NCBI GenBank assembly: GCA_964454005.1
Contig: CAYVQE010000001.1
Coordinates: forward strand, 62,001 to 126,000
DNA length: 64,000 nt
Reading direction: 5' to 3'
Origin: CAYVQE01 sp964454005
Lineage (GTDB): Bacteria > Myxococcota > B64-G9
Shown in pieces: positions 43,367 through 51,947 of the stretch (position 1 is the first letter of the stretch; every line of letters begins with the position of its first letter). The notes beneath the pieces are model-generated. The model was not told where the DNA came from. It did no database searches and saw only the letters and a program-made list of their open reading frames with translations. Made by a program: the position numbers and the translations under genes.

Positions 43367-45507
43367 TCGTCCCAGCCGATGGCCGGCTGCCCAGGGATTC
43401 CGCACCCCATTTTGCTCCACGGACTCGACCCGAGTCCAGCCGCGCCCAGTTTGCGGCGGATACGGCAGAAGTCCTCGGCCGGGATGGATCCGGGGAACGG
43501 ACACTGAGAGCAGGTTTGGCGGACCTCGCAGGTGGCGCAACCGCGGTCCCGTTCGACCCGGGCAACGGCTCGCTCGACCCGCTCCTGGATGGCCGACAGG
43601 GGTCCGGGGCCCAGATCCGGGCTCGACGGACAGGTGCGCAGGCCCCCGTCCCGGCCCACGGCCACCAGGCCGGCCCGGCGGGCCGGACACGGGTGGGGCC
43701 GGAAGCGGCACTGCTCGGCCAGCACCATCCCCTCGGGCCAGGTAGCTGGGTCCTGGGCGCCGTCGAGCAGGGCTTCGGCCGCTTCTCCGTCGGCCAAGTG
43801 TAGCACCCGCAGGTGACCCTCCGGAGGCGGCGACGGACGGTTTCGGCCCGACCAGCGCCGGTGCTCCACCCGGGCAGGGTCGAAGCGGCCCGCGCGGGTC
43901 TGGGGGCCGAGGGCGACGGCCAACTGCTCCAACCGGGGCCAGTCCGGCCAGTCCCCCGCGTCCGACAGAAGCACCTTCCAGGTGCCCGTCGCGCCACCGG
44001 AGACGGCGTCCAGGGCCTCGGACTCGCGTCCAGCGGCCGGAGCCAGGAAGCGATCCTCCCGCCCGTGTCCTCCGCACAGGGCCAGCGCCTGGCCGAGGGT
44101 GGCCAGCGCGGGCAAGCCGTGGCTCTGGATGCGCACCAGGCGTGTGTCCAGATCGGCGAAGCGGTAGCCCACTTCCCGGCTGGGCTTCACACCGAGAGTC
44201 TGCCGGTCGCCGTGGCGCTGGCGGTAAGCCGCGAATCCCTGGCGGACCCCAGTCAGGCCGAACCGGTCCGGATCCAGCCCCCAGGGTGCGCCCGGCTCCA
44301 TCTCGATCGGGGCGTGGAGCAACCGGCACCCGAACCGGGCAACGAGCTTGGCCTGCCACATCAAAGATCGGTCGAGCTGTTCGCGCGACTCCTGCGGAAC
44401 GGTTGCGAAATACAAGGTTGTGTCCAGGTCCAGCTCCGCGCACAGGCCCAAGGCCGCCTCCAGGTCCAGGTTCGTGTAGTGGCTGCCGAGCAGCCGGCGC
44501 CGGAGGGCCTCGTCGCCCACCGTGGGCGAGAAGCTCAGCCGGGAAGCGGCCGGGTCGAAGGTCCGGGCGAAGGTGTCCAGGAAGGTTTCGCTCGGCGGCC
44601 GGTAGCACTCGAACACCATGGAGCAGGTCAAGTCAGCGCTGCGAAGACGCTCGAACAGGTCCAGGAAATAGGGCTCCGCGCGCGGCGGCGGATCGAAGCA
44701 GATGCACATGGTCCGGTGGCCCTGGTCCAGGGCGTCTTGTACGTCCCTCAACACCGCCTCGGGCGAGCGAAAGACGAGCTCGGTCCGCCCGGCCAACCGG
44801 CGCTGGCCGCTGGCGCCGCCCGCGCAGAAGGCGCAGTCCACCGAGCAGCCCCGCCCCACGGTCAGGTAGAAGACCGGGGCGTGGTTCCAGCCTGCCCGGC
44901 CGGCGGCGAACTGTGCGTTGTAGTCTCCGCCGTGCCGGATCAGATCCCGGCGGCAGAAACGGATGTTGTCCAGGGCCTGCCGATCGGCCACATGGGAGAT
45001 GGGGTTTGTGCGGATGTGCCCACCTTCGCGCCAGGTCAAATTGGCCACGGTCGACAGATCCGGCCCTGTGGGGGCGCTCTCCAGGCCCTGGGCGAGGGCG
45101 AGCAGGGGCTCGTCGGCCTCGCCCCGCAGGATGAACCGGGCCGCCGGCCAAGCCTCCAGGATCTCGACGGGAAACGCACTGGCGGTCATCCCCCCCAGCA
45201 CCGTCGGCAGCTCCGGCGCCCGCTGGGCCAGGGCCTCGAGGGCGGTGCCCACCGGTCCCAGCTGGTGGTGCCAGTGCAAGCTGAGGCCAACCAGATCTGG
45301 CTCGACCGCGAGCAGGGCAGCCACCAATTCGAAGCCCGGATCCAGGCGGCGCTCCAGGCCGGTGTGCAGGATCTCGACCTCGTGACCGGCCCGGTCGAGC
45401 CTATCCGCCAGACCCATCAGTCCCTGGGGCATGATGTTGATGAAGGGCCCGCGCGGCGCCCGATGGGGCGGCAGGTCGACCGTCGGGTGGACCAGGACGA
45501 TCCTCAC
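43363..45507 (-). CDS. large radical SAM enzyme with B12-binding-like domain and Cys-rich C-terminal extension
   Basis: A 714-residue protein. The N-terminal 140 residues are B12-binding-like (IVLVHPTVDLPPH, LVGLSLHWHH, VLGGMTASA, ILRGEAD) without D-x-H-x-x-G. The radical SAM motif CSVDCAFC is at 221-228. The last about 230 residues form an extra domain ending in a tight cysteine group, CATCEVRQTCSQCPFPG, that could hold another cluster. GTG 45507 is the start: it overlaps the previous stop, and the longer frame upstream only shadows the double radical SAM gene. It is translationally coupled on both sides. Confidence 0.83.
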   Translation of the reverse strand: MRIVLVHPTVDLPPHRAPRGPFINIMPQGLMGLADRLDRAGHEVEILHTGLERRLDPGFELVAALLAVEPDLVGLSLHWHHQLGPVGTALEALAQRAPELPTVLGGMTASAFPVEILEAWPAARFILRGEADEPLLALAQGLESAPTGPDLSTVANLTWREGGHIRTNPISHVADRQALDNIRFCRRDLIRHGGDYNAQFAAGRAGWNHAPVFYLTVGRGCSVDCAFCAGGASGQRRLAGRTELVFRSPEAVLRDVQDALDQGHRTMCICFDPPPRAEPYFLDLFERLRSADLTCSMVFECYRPPSETFLDTFARTFDPAASRLSFSPTVGDEALRRRLLGSHYTNLDLEAALGLCAELDLDTTLYFATVPQESREQLDRSLMWQAKLVARFGCRLLHAPIEMEPGAPWGLDPDRFGLTGVRQGFAAYRQRHGDRQTLGVKPSREVGYRFADLDTRLVRIQSHGLPALATLGQALALCGGHGREDRFLAPAAGRESEALDAVSGGATGTWKVLLSDAGDWPDWPRLEQLAVALGPQTRAGRFDPARVEHRRWSGRNRPSPPPEGHLRVLHLADGEAAEALLDGAQDPATWPEGMVLAEQCRFRPHPCPARRAGLVAVGRDGGLRTCPSSPDLGPGPLSAIQERVERAVARVERDRGCATCEVRQTCSQCPFPGSIPAEDFCRIRRKLGAAGLGSSPWSKMGCGIPGQPAIGWDE

Positions 45508-47774
45508 CGATCCTCCCCTGCGGGCGGGTCGAACCGGTACGGCCCGGCGCAGGCCAGGGCCCAGGCGCACTGCTGGCATTCGGCCTTGGGCTGCCGGCGC
45601 TCGGCCAGGAAGGCCTGCAGGTTGACGCCCTGCTCGCCCACGAAGACCATCTCCCGGCCCGCCTTGCCGATATCACCGGCGGCCGCCTGCTCATGGCCTG
45701 GCAGCACGCAGGGCGGGCAGTTGATCACCTGGATGCGCAGCCCATCCGGAGGGGCCTGCAGCAGGGCCGCCAGCGCCGCCTCCAGCTCCGCCTCCGAAGG
45801 CAGGTCCAGGCTGGTGGCCCGGCCGAAGGGCGTCAGCAGCTGGAGGTTCCAGCGCCGCACGCCCAGATCGGCGAGCAGTTGCCCCATGGCGTCCAGCCCG
45901 GCCAGGTTCTCGGCCACCAGGGTGGTGTTGACGGCCAGCCTGTCCGGGTCACCCAGCGCGGTTAGCAGGTTGCCCAGGCCGGCCAGGGTCTGCTCGAAGC
46001 TGCCGGGCGCCCGGGTTAGCGAATCGTGGATGTGGGCTTGGCCCGCGTGCAGCGACACGAGCACCTCGTCGACGCCGCTCGTGGAAACCCGGCCCGCGAA
46101 GGCCGGGTAGGCGCAGCGCCGGCCGTTGGTGATCAGGCCGATGTGCTCGAAACCCAGCCGGCGGCCCACGGCGATCACCTCGAACAGATCCGGGTGCAGG
46201 CTGGGCTCGCCGCCGTCGATGTCCAGCAGGCGGGCGCCGCGGGCATGCTGGGCCTCCAGGGCGGCGACCACGGCCGGCAGATGCGCGTCGCGGGCCGGCC
46301 GATCGCCCACCGCGCAGAAGCGGCAGCGGTTGTTGCACCGGTAGGTCAGGTTCACGATCACCTTGGGTGCGGTCGGGGTGGCCTGTTTACGTGTCCGGCC
46401 GGCGGCCAGGGCCTCGATCTGGGCCGGGCTCAGGGAGCCGGTGGACACCAGGGCCCGGCCCTGGAAGCAGGCGTGCAGGTCGAGCGGGGCACCGTCGCCC
46501 GCCTGGCCCGCCACAGGGCCGCACCGGCGTTCGAGTGCGGAGCCCGGCAGGGGGACCGGGTATTGGATCAGCGCCTCGGCGTCGTAACGGGCCTGGAGGG
46601 CCTCAGCAGTCCCCAGTGTAGCCAGCAGCTCGTCCCGGCGCTCGCCCGGCAGACCGATCAGGTAGTGGATCTGGAGCGGGAGGCCCAGCTCCTGGCACCA
46701 GGCGGCCACCCGGCCCACGCTGGCCGGGTCGAGATCCTTGCCCAGGACCTCGCGCTGGACGCGTGGGCTGGCGCTCTCCAGGGAGACCTTGACCGAGCGA
46801 CTGACCCGGGCGAGCCGGGCCAACTGGGGCCGCTCGAGACGGTCGGCCCGCAGGCCATTGGGGAACGCGAGTTCCAGGTCCAGCTCCTCGGCCAAGCCGA
46901 GCAGCCCATCGAAGCGTTCGGCATCGAGGTTGGGGATCTCGTCCAGGACCACCACCCGCTCGATCCTCCATTCGGTCCGCCACCGCGACAGCTCGGTGAA
47001 GACCCGATCCCAGGGGCGCCGGCGGACCCGGCGACGATCGCGACCGGACAGGCCCGGACCGTGGGTGCAGAAGATGCAGGCGTACGGGCAGCCACGGGCG
47101 GTGATCAGCGGCAGGCTGCGGGCCGGTTCCGGCGGCAGCGGACTGGGGCGCCAGGGGCTGGCCAGCACCCGGGTCAGGAAGCGGAAGTAGGCTTCTAGAT
47201 CCATCAGGTGCCAGGCGGGATCGGGGATCTGGTCCAGGTCGAAGGCCTCGCGCTCTTCGAGCGTGAGGGGGCTGCCGGGCCAGCCCGCCTCCACCCGCTC
47301 GGCCAGCCGGGCGATGGACCGCTCGCCCTCGAAGCGCAGCAACGCCTGCAGGCCGGACAGATCGGCCCACAGCCGGTCGGGCTCCACCTGCAGGAAGTGC
47401 ATGCCGCCGGTGACCATCTCGGCCAGGGCGATGGGGGCCTGGGTCCGCTCGGCCAGCCGCCCGGTCAACTCGACCAACCAGGGGCGGGCCCAGGGGGCCA
47501 ACAGGAACGGGCTGCCCGCGATCAAGACCAGATCAGCGTCGCCCGGATCGAGCCTCTTGAGGAAGGCCTGGGCGGGCTGACCGAGCCAGGCGGCGTCGCC
47601 CAGGTCGACTAGGTCGGCGTCCGGCTGGTCGAAGCCGTCCACCACCCGCACGGCCCAGCCCTGGGCGAGCAGGACGGCGGCCGCCTGGTAGGCACCCAGG
47701 CCGGTGAAGGCCGGGTAGTCGATGAAGGAGCGCGACAGGTGCAAGCTGGGCTGGATCACCAGGCAGGTGGGCAT
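45504..47774 (-). CDS. tandem radical SAM protein: B12-binding-like domain plus two complete radical SAM domains
   Basis: A 756-residue protein with an unusual order: a B12-binding-like N-terminus (residues 1-165), a first radical SAM domain with CPYACIFC (229-236) and IGLPGERR, then a second, separate radical SAM domain with CNNRCRFC (480-487) and GGEPSLHPD. CPPCVLPG and CQQCAWALACAG at the end provide the shared four-Cys signature for the second half. Each half has full-length size (about 450 and 290 aa), so the protein looks like the fusion of one B12-like radical SAM gene with one compact type. The ATG at 47774 overlaps the previous stop by one base. Both SAM sites look intact. Confidence 0.87.
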   Translation of the reverse strand: MPTCLVIQPSLHLSRSFIDYPAFTGLGAYQAAAVLLAQGWAVRVVDGFDQPDADLVDLGDAAWLGQPAQAFLKRLDPGDADLVLIAGSPFLLAPWARPWLVELTGRLAERTQAPIALAEMVTGGMHFLQVEPDRLWADLSGLQALLRFEGERSIARLAERVEAGWPGSPLTLEEREAFDLDQIPDPAWHLMDLEAYFRFLTRVLASPWRPSPLPPEPARSLPLITARGCPYACIFCTHGPGLSGRDRRRVRRRPWDRVFTELSRWRTEWRIERVVVLDEIPNLDAERFDGLLGLAEELDLELAFPNGLRADRLERPQLARLARVSRSVKVSLESASPRVQREVLGKDLDPASVGRVAAWCQELGLPLQIHYLIGLPGERRDELLATLGTAEALQARYDAEALIQYPVPLPGSALERRCGPVAGQAGDGAPLDLHACFQGRALVSTGSLSPAQIEALAAGRTRKQATPTAPKVIVNLTYRCNNRCRFCAVGDRPARDAHLPAVVAALEAQHARGARLLDIDGGEPSLHPDLFEVIAVGRRLGFEHIGLITNGRRCAYPAFAGRVSTSGVDEVLVSLHAGQAHIHDSLTRAPGSFEQTLAGLGNLLTALGDPDRLAVNTTLVAENLAGLDAMGQLLADLGVRRWNLQLLTPFGRATSLDLPSEAELEAALAALLQAPPDGLRIQVINCPPCVLPGHEQAAAGDIGKAGREMVFVGEQGVNLQAFLAERRQPKAECQQCAWALACAGPYRFDPPAGEDR

Positions 47775-49048
47775 CAGGCATCCCGCTCCGGCCCGACACC
47801 GTCGAGCCGGCTCGGATCGAGCTCGAGCGGGCCGTGCCGATCCAGGTAGACCTTCCAGAATCCGCTGCAGCGCGAGCGCAGGCGACAGCCGGTGCAGGCC
47901 GGCCCGAATGTGCGCGATCGGATCAGGGCGGGCTGATCCGCATGGTATTCGTCGAACGATTCGAGGTGATCCGGAAGAAGGCACATGGGAACGCCGCACA
48001 GGCCCGGCACCCGGACCCACAGTCCGACCTTTTTGGCCGCATCGAGGGCGGCGGCCAGTGGGCCGGCCACCTCCGTCAGGCTCGGCGTCAGGTCGGGGTG
48101 ATCCAGGGCCCAGCCCTGGGGGGAGCAGTAGCTCAGGCACAGGTGGGTTTTGTCGACGCCCAGGCGGGTGGCGATGAGCGCCACCAGGTCGGGCGCGCCC
48201 GCCAAGTTCTCCCGCGACAGGACGCAGTTGATCCCCACTACCAGCTCCCTGTCCAGACAAGCTCGGGCCGCGACCAGCGCCTTGGCGTGGGCCCCGTGCA
48301 GCCCGAGCATGGCGTCGTGGACCTCGGCCGAAGCGGAGTGCAGGGACAGGAAGATGGAGGACATGCCAGCGTCCACCAGCCGATCGAGCCGGCTGGGTCG
48401 GGCCAGCGTGACACCGTTGGTCTGGACGCACCGATCGCGGTAGCCCAACTGAACCGCCGCGCGGATCATTTCCGGCAAGTCGCGCACCAGGGTGGGCTCC
48501 CCGCCGGTGAAGGCGACGTCTCCATCGACCGCGGCGCTCTGCGCCAGTCGCTCGCGGACCGCCCCGAGCCCCTCCACCAGGTCGGGCATCAGCCCGCGGG
48601 CCGAGCAGAAGGCGCAGTTGGCGTTGCAGGTCCCGGTGATACGGACCAGGAGCTGCTCGCCGGAGGTCACTTTGCCGCCGGTGGGATCGGTTGCCATGGT
48701 CCGGGCCGGCTTGTCCACGGCCCGCTTCAGGATTTCGGGCCAGGCATCCAGAGCCTCGACCCGGGGCAGGTGCTCACAAACTCGGCTCAACCAATCCTGT
48801 TCGAGGGGGCCGGGATCCCGCTCCCCCAGGTAGCGCAGGGCCGTGCAATCGCTGCGGTAGTATGCCTCTGGGGTTTGGGCCGGGGAGGACAGGCACAGGT
48901 GCAGGCGATGCCCTCGATCGGTGTTCAGAACCAGGTGCAGCCCGCGGGAGGCGAACGATTCCACGCGCTCGGGTGGCTGGGCGTGCTGCGCCAGCGGCGA
49001 CAGCAGGCGTCGGGTCCAGGTCCGCCAATCGGGTGCGCTGTCCCTCAT
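47774..49048 (-). CDS. radical SAM enzyme with N-terminal domain and four-Cys C-terminus
   Basis: A 424-residue radical SAM protein. About 130 N-terminal residues of unrecognised type precede CNANCAFC at 141-148 and GGEPTLVRD near 180. The C-terminus has VPMCLLPDH then CTGCRLRSRCSGFWKVYLDRHG, ending near ELDP, the island's signature in its cleanest form. ATG 49048 (MRDSAPDW) is preferred over a TTG at 49069. It is the first gene of the minus-strand run, with an AT-richer divergent gap (49049-49153) upstream. Confidence 0.85.
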   Translation of the reverse strand: MRDSAPDWRTWTRRLLSPLAQHAQPPERVESFASRGLHLVLNTDRGHRLHLCLSSPAQTPEAYYRSDCTALRYLGERDPGPLEQDWLSRVCEHLPRVEALDAWPEILKRAVDKPARTMATDPTGGKVTSGEQLLVRITGTCNANCAFCSARGLMPDLVEGLGAVRERLAQSAAVDGDVAFTGGEPTLVRDLPEMIRAAVQLGYRDRCVQTNGVTLARPSRLDRLVDAGMSSIFLSLHSASAEVHDAMLGLHGAHAKALVAARACLDRELVVGINCVLSRENLAGAPDLVALIATRLGVDKTHLCLSYCSPQGWALDHPDLTPSLTEVAGPLAAALDAAKKVGLWVRVPGLCGVPMCLLPDHLESFDEYHADQPALIRSRTFGPACTGCRLRSRCSGFWKVYLDRHGPLELDPSRLDGVGPERDA

Positions 49049-49153
49049 GCCCTGCCGGATCCTCTGCAAGGGCCGGAAGCCATATTATTTTACTTTAGGG
49101 CCTTGCCTTTCCAGTTGCAAGGGGGCCATTTGCAAAGGCGTTCGGCGCGTGGG
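49049..49153. promoter_or_regulatory. divergent intergenic region, likely promoters
   Basis: A 105-base gap between the divergent radical SAM gene (minus) and glycosyltransferase gene (plus). It contains a stretch of A and T (near 49081-49100) that stands out in this GC-rich DNA. Divergent genes need promoters here, but I cannot assign a convincing -35/-10 pair. Confidence 0.35.
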
Positions 49154-49942
49154 ATGATGGCTGTCTCCATGGACCCTGCGCCGGAGACCGCGTTGGACAC
49201 CGGTTTCGCCCCCGAACTCTCAGTCGTCGTGCCTGTCTATGACGAGGCCGGCTCGCTGGTCGCCAACACCGAGCAGCTGCTCGCCTGGCTGCGGACCTGG
49301 GAATTCGACTTCGAGCTGCTGCTGGTGGACGACGGCAGCCGGGACGGTTCGGCCGAACTCATCGACGATCTGGCCGCCTGCCGCGCCGGCGTCAGGGCGC
49401 TGCACCAGCGCTCCAACCAGGGACGTGGCCGCGCCCTCCAGCACGGGATCCGCTCCGCCCGGGGCCGCGTGATCCTGACCACCGAGGCGGACGGCAGCTG
49501 GGGCGGGGAGTGCCTCCAGCAGCTGGTCGAGCGCATCCGCGCCGGCGCGGCCGAAGTGGCCGTCGCCTCGCCCTACCTGCCGGGCGGTGGGCTCGAAGGC
49601 GTGCCGATGGGACGGGCCTGGTTCAGCCGCGCGGCGAACCTCCTGATCCGGGCGGCGCTGGGCGGGCGGATCACCATGGCCACTGGAATGTGCCGGGCCT
49701 ACAACCGGGCGGCCCTGGACCGGGTGCTGTCTTCCAGGCCTGGTAAGGATTTCCACCTGGACGTGCTGTTGAGAGCGCTGCGGGCCGGGCTGCGGGTGGT
49801 CGAGGTGCCGGCCGTGCTGAGCTGGCACGCCAGGGCCGGTCAGCCCCGGCGGCCCCACCCCCCGGGCTGGTTGGTCGGTTTGACCGCACGCCACCTGCTG
49901 CTCCTGGCGGCTCACCTGGCCAGCCATGCTCGGAGCCGGTGA
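49154..49942 (+). CDS. family 2 glycosyltransferase
   Basis: A 262-residue GT2 enzyme of dolichyl-phosphate-sugar-synthase type. It opens ELSVVVPVYDEAGSL and LLVDDGSRDGS, the nucleotide-binding start of GT2, followed by ALQHGIRSARG and TTEADGSW around the metal-binding acidic site. No transmembrane segment is seen, so it may act on a polyprenyl-phosphate at the membrane face, feeding a GT39-like enzyme. Start options are ATG 49154, 49157 and 49169. Its stop overlaps the GTG of the polysaccharide deacetylase, a coupled pair. Confidence 0.85.
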   Translation: MMAVSMDPAPETALDTGFAPELSVVVPVYDEAGSLVANTEQLLAWLRTWEFDFELLLVDDGSRDGSAELIDDLAACRAGVRALHQRSNQGRGRALQHGIRSARGRVILTTEADGSWGGECLQQLVERIRAGAAEVAVASPYLPGGGLEGVPMGRAWFSRAANLLIRAALGGRITMATGMCRAYNRAALDRVLSSRPGKDFHLDVLLRALRAGLRVVEVPAVLSWHARAGQPRRPHPPGWLVGLTARHLLLLAAHLASHARSR

Positions 49943-50874
49943 TGGTCCGGGGCTGGCGGGTGGCAACCTGCGCGATCTGCGTGGACCTGGACCCGGTCGC
50001 CTGCTACCTGGACAAACGCGGCCTCGTGCCGGGACCGACGACGGATCTCAACGCGGTGTATGCGGAGGGGCTGGACCGTTTTCTGGAACTGTTCGACGAA
50101 TTTGGAATCCGGGCCACTCTGTTCGTGGTGGGCCGAGACGGCAAGCGGCCGGACAACGCCGCCCGACTGCGGGCGGCCGCGGCGGCCGGGCACGAGATAG
50201 CCAATCACAGCTTCAGCCACCCGCCCAGCCTGGCAAGGCTCGCCCCCCACGCGCTCGATGACGAGGTGCGGCGGGCGGGCGATGACCTGCAAGCGACCAT
50301 CGGCCAGCCGGTGGTGGGCTTCAGGGCGCCGGGCTGGAACGTGAGCCGCGGACTGTACCGCTGCCTCGAACGGCTCGGCTACGCCTACGACAGCTCCCTG
50401 GTGCCCCTGCCCGTCAAGGCGTGGGCCATTCGCTTTCTGCACGGGCTGGGACGGCGGACGCCGTCACCGCTGTTCCAGGGGCAGGCCATCTGGCCCAGCC
50501 CCCCCGGCCACCCCTACCGGGTCGATCCGGAGCGGCCCTGGCGAGCCGGCCAGGCCGCGCTGTGGGAGATCCCCTGCGGCTTCGCCCCCTGGCCCCCGGT
50601 TCCGCTGAACATGACCAGCTTGGCGATGCTCGGCAACGGCTTTGCGAGGACGCTGCTGGTCGAGGCCTATCGACTGGTGTCCGGCGTGCCGGTGTTCACC
50701 TTCCACGGCCTGGACCTGGTGGACGCCGGGCGCTCCATTGGCCCCATCGGTTTGCACAAGCCAGGGCTGGACGCCTCCGTCACGGCCAAGCGCGAGGCGG
50801 TCCGCCGGGTGCTCGGGGCATTGCTGCGCGGGCGGACGTCGTCGACCCTGCGTGATCTGGTGTCGACACTGTGA
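49939..50874 (+). CDS. polysaccharide deacetylase (NodB homology)
   Basis: A 311-residue deacetylase of the CE4/NodB type, acting on N- or O-acetyl groups of a sugar chain or lipid-linked sugar. The first catalytic motif appears as VDLDP near residue 16, metal-binding NHSFSHP near residue 93 and GFRAPGW near 136; the end FTFHGLDL holds a late His. No signal peptide is seen, hinting at a cytoplasmic step on a carrier-linked sugar. The GTG overlaps the GT2 stop. A GT2-deacetylase pair is common in glycolipid modification loci. Confidence 0.85.
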   Translation: MMVRGWRVATCAICVDLDPVACYLDKRGLVPGPTTDLNAVYAEGLDRFLELFDEFGIRATLFVVGRDGKRPDNAARLRAAAAAGHEIANHSFSHPPSLARLAPHALDDEVRRAGDDLQATIGQPVVGFRAPGWNVSRGLYRCLERLGYAYDSSLVPLPVKAWAIRFLHGLGRRTPSPLFQGQAIWPSPPGHPYRVDPERPWRAGQAALWEIPCGFAPWPPVPLNMTSLAMLGNGFARTLLVEAYRLVSGVPVFTFHGLDLVDAGRSIGPIGLHKPGLDASVTAKREAVRRVLGALLRGRTSSTLRDLVSTL

Positions 50875-50936
50875 TATCGTCGGGTGATAACGCAGTTTGC
50901 TACTGAATCCGGGCAGCTGAAGCACGGAGTGTTGGA

Positions 50937-51947
50937 ATGATGACTGGCCACACATCCGCCGGCACCGGCGCCGCGCTCCGAGCGACACTGTGTCTGGCGC
51001 TGATCGCCGTCGCTCTGGGCTCCGGCCCCGTCCGGGCGGGCTACTGCGCGGGTGACAAAGCGCGCCTCCGGACGACCCTGGAACGCCTGAGCCACACGCT
51101 GCACATGGCGGCGCAAGGGGCCCGGATCGCGGTCCGACACGTGGGCCTGAAGACCCGGACGGCCGTCATCCAGCTGGCGCTGTGGAACCTGCACTGCCAA
51201 TCTCACCAGCGCCTGGCCGAAGGCCTGGCCGCAGACGAGCGGCCCTCTCCGGCCGGGCTCGCCCAGTCCCTGCGCCCGCTGTGGAACCGGTCCGTCGAGC
51301 TGCGCCGGGGTCTCGATTGGCAGGCGGGCGAGGCCGCCCCCGCGCTTGAAGAGGCCGTGCGACTGAGCCTGGCGGCCAGGATCGGTTGCCGCGCCATCCG
51401 GAACGCCGATCCCGGAGCCTGCCAGCCGCTGGAAGAGCTGTTGCCGGTCCGATTCGATGGCTGCCAGCAGGACGCCGTGCTCATGGGTGCACTCCTGTCT
51501 CACCGCTGTGAACCGGAGGTGGTAGATCGCATCGCCTCTAAGGTAGATGTCCCTGCCGATGCCCTACGGGCCTATTGCCGGGCCGTCGCCGGGTCGGATC
51601 CGATGGCCTGCGAGCGGGTCCCCGGCCTGCCGCCCGGCGAGGTGCCTGCGTGCAAGGCCTTGGCCGCGCGTAGGGAGGAGGCATGTGGGGGCACGTCCGG
51701 ACGAGAGGATCGGTCTGCCGCCTGCCGGCGTCAGGTCCGCATGCATGCGGTAATCCAGGGACGCCTGGTGGACTGGGAGGCCCTGAGGAGAGCCGGCGTG
51801 GGGGTCCTGGACAGAGCCCACCTGGTATCAGGGCGGGACCGTTCCCGGCCCTGCGCCGAAATCGCTCTGTTGGTGCATGATATCCTGGCCGCCCGGTTCT
51901 TCGACCTCCACAGCTGGCGCGGCCTGCCCTTGCCCCGCCTCTGGTAG
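50937..51947 (+). CDS. exported protein with many cysteines, unknown function
   Basis: A 336-residue secreted or periplasmic protein. The start is ATG 50937 after GGAG, followed by a signal peptide (LRATLCLALIAVALGSGPVRAG) likely cut near VRAG-Y. The mature part has about fourteen scattered cysteines and is mainly helical; I do not recognise the family. It sits 62 bases after the deacetylase and its last 120 bases overlap the converging glycosyltransferase gene, so either tail may be shorter in practice. A role in recognising or handling the surface glycan is possible but not shown. Confidence 0.65.
   Translation: MMTGHTSAGTGAALRATLCLALIAVALGSGPVRAGYCAGDKARLRTTLERLSHTLHMAAQGARIAVRHVGLKTRTAVIQLALWNLHCQSHQRLAEGLAADERPSPAGLAQSLRPLWNRSVELRRGLDWQAGEAAPALEEAVRLSLAARIGCRAIRNADPGACQPLEELLPVRFDGCQQDAVLMGALLSHRCEPEVVDRIASKVDVPADALRAYCRAVAGSDPMACERVPGLPPGEVPACKALAARREEACGGTSGREDRSAACRRQVRMHAVIQGRLVDWEALRRAGVGVLDRAHLVSGRDRSRPCAEIALLVHDILAARFFDLHSWRGLPLPRLW

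Noticed and set aside
26060..45507. Cobalamin dependence of the B12-binding-like radical SAM proteins
   Set aside because: None of the B12-binding-like domains shows the D-x-H-x-x-G motif, so cobalamin binding is possible (as in other base-off or structural variants) but not supported by sequence.
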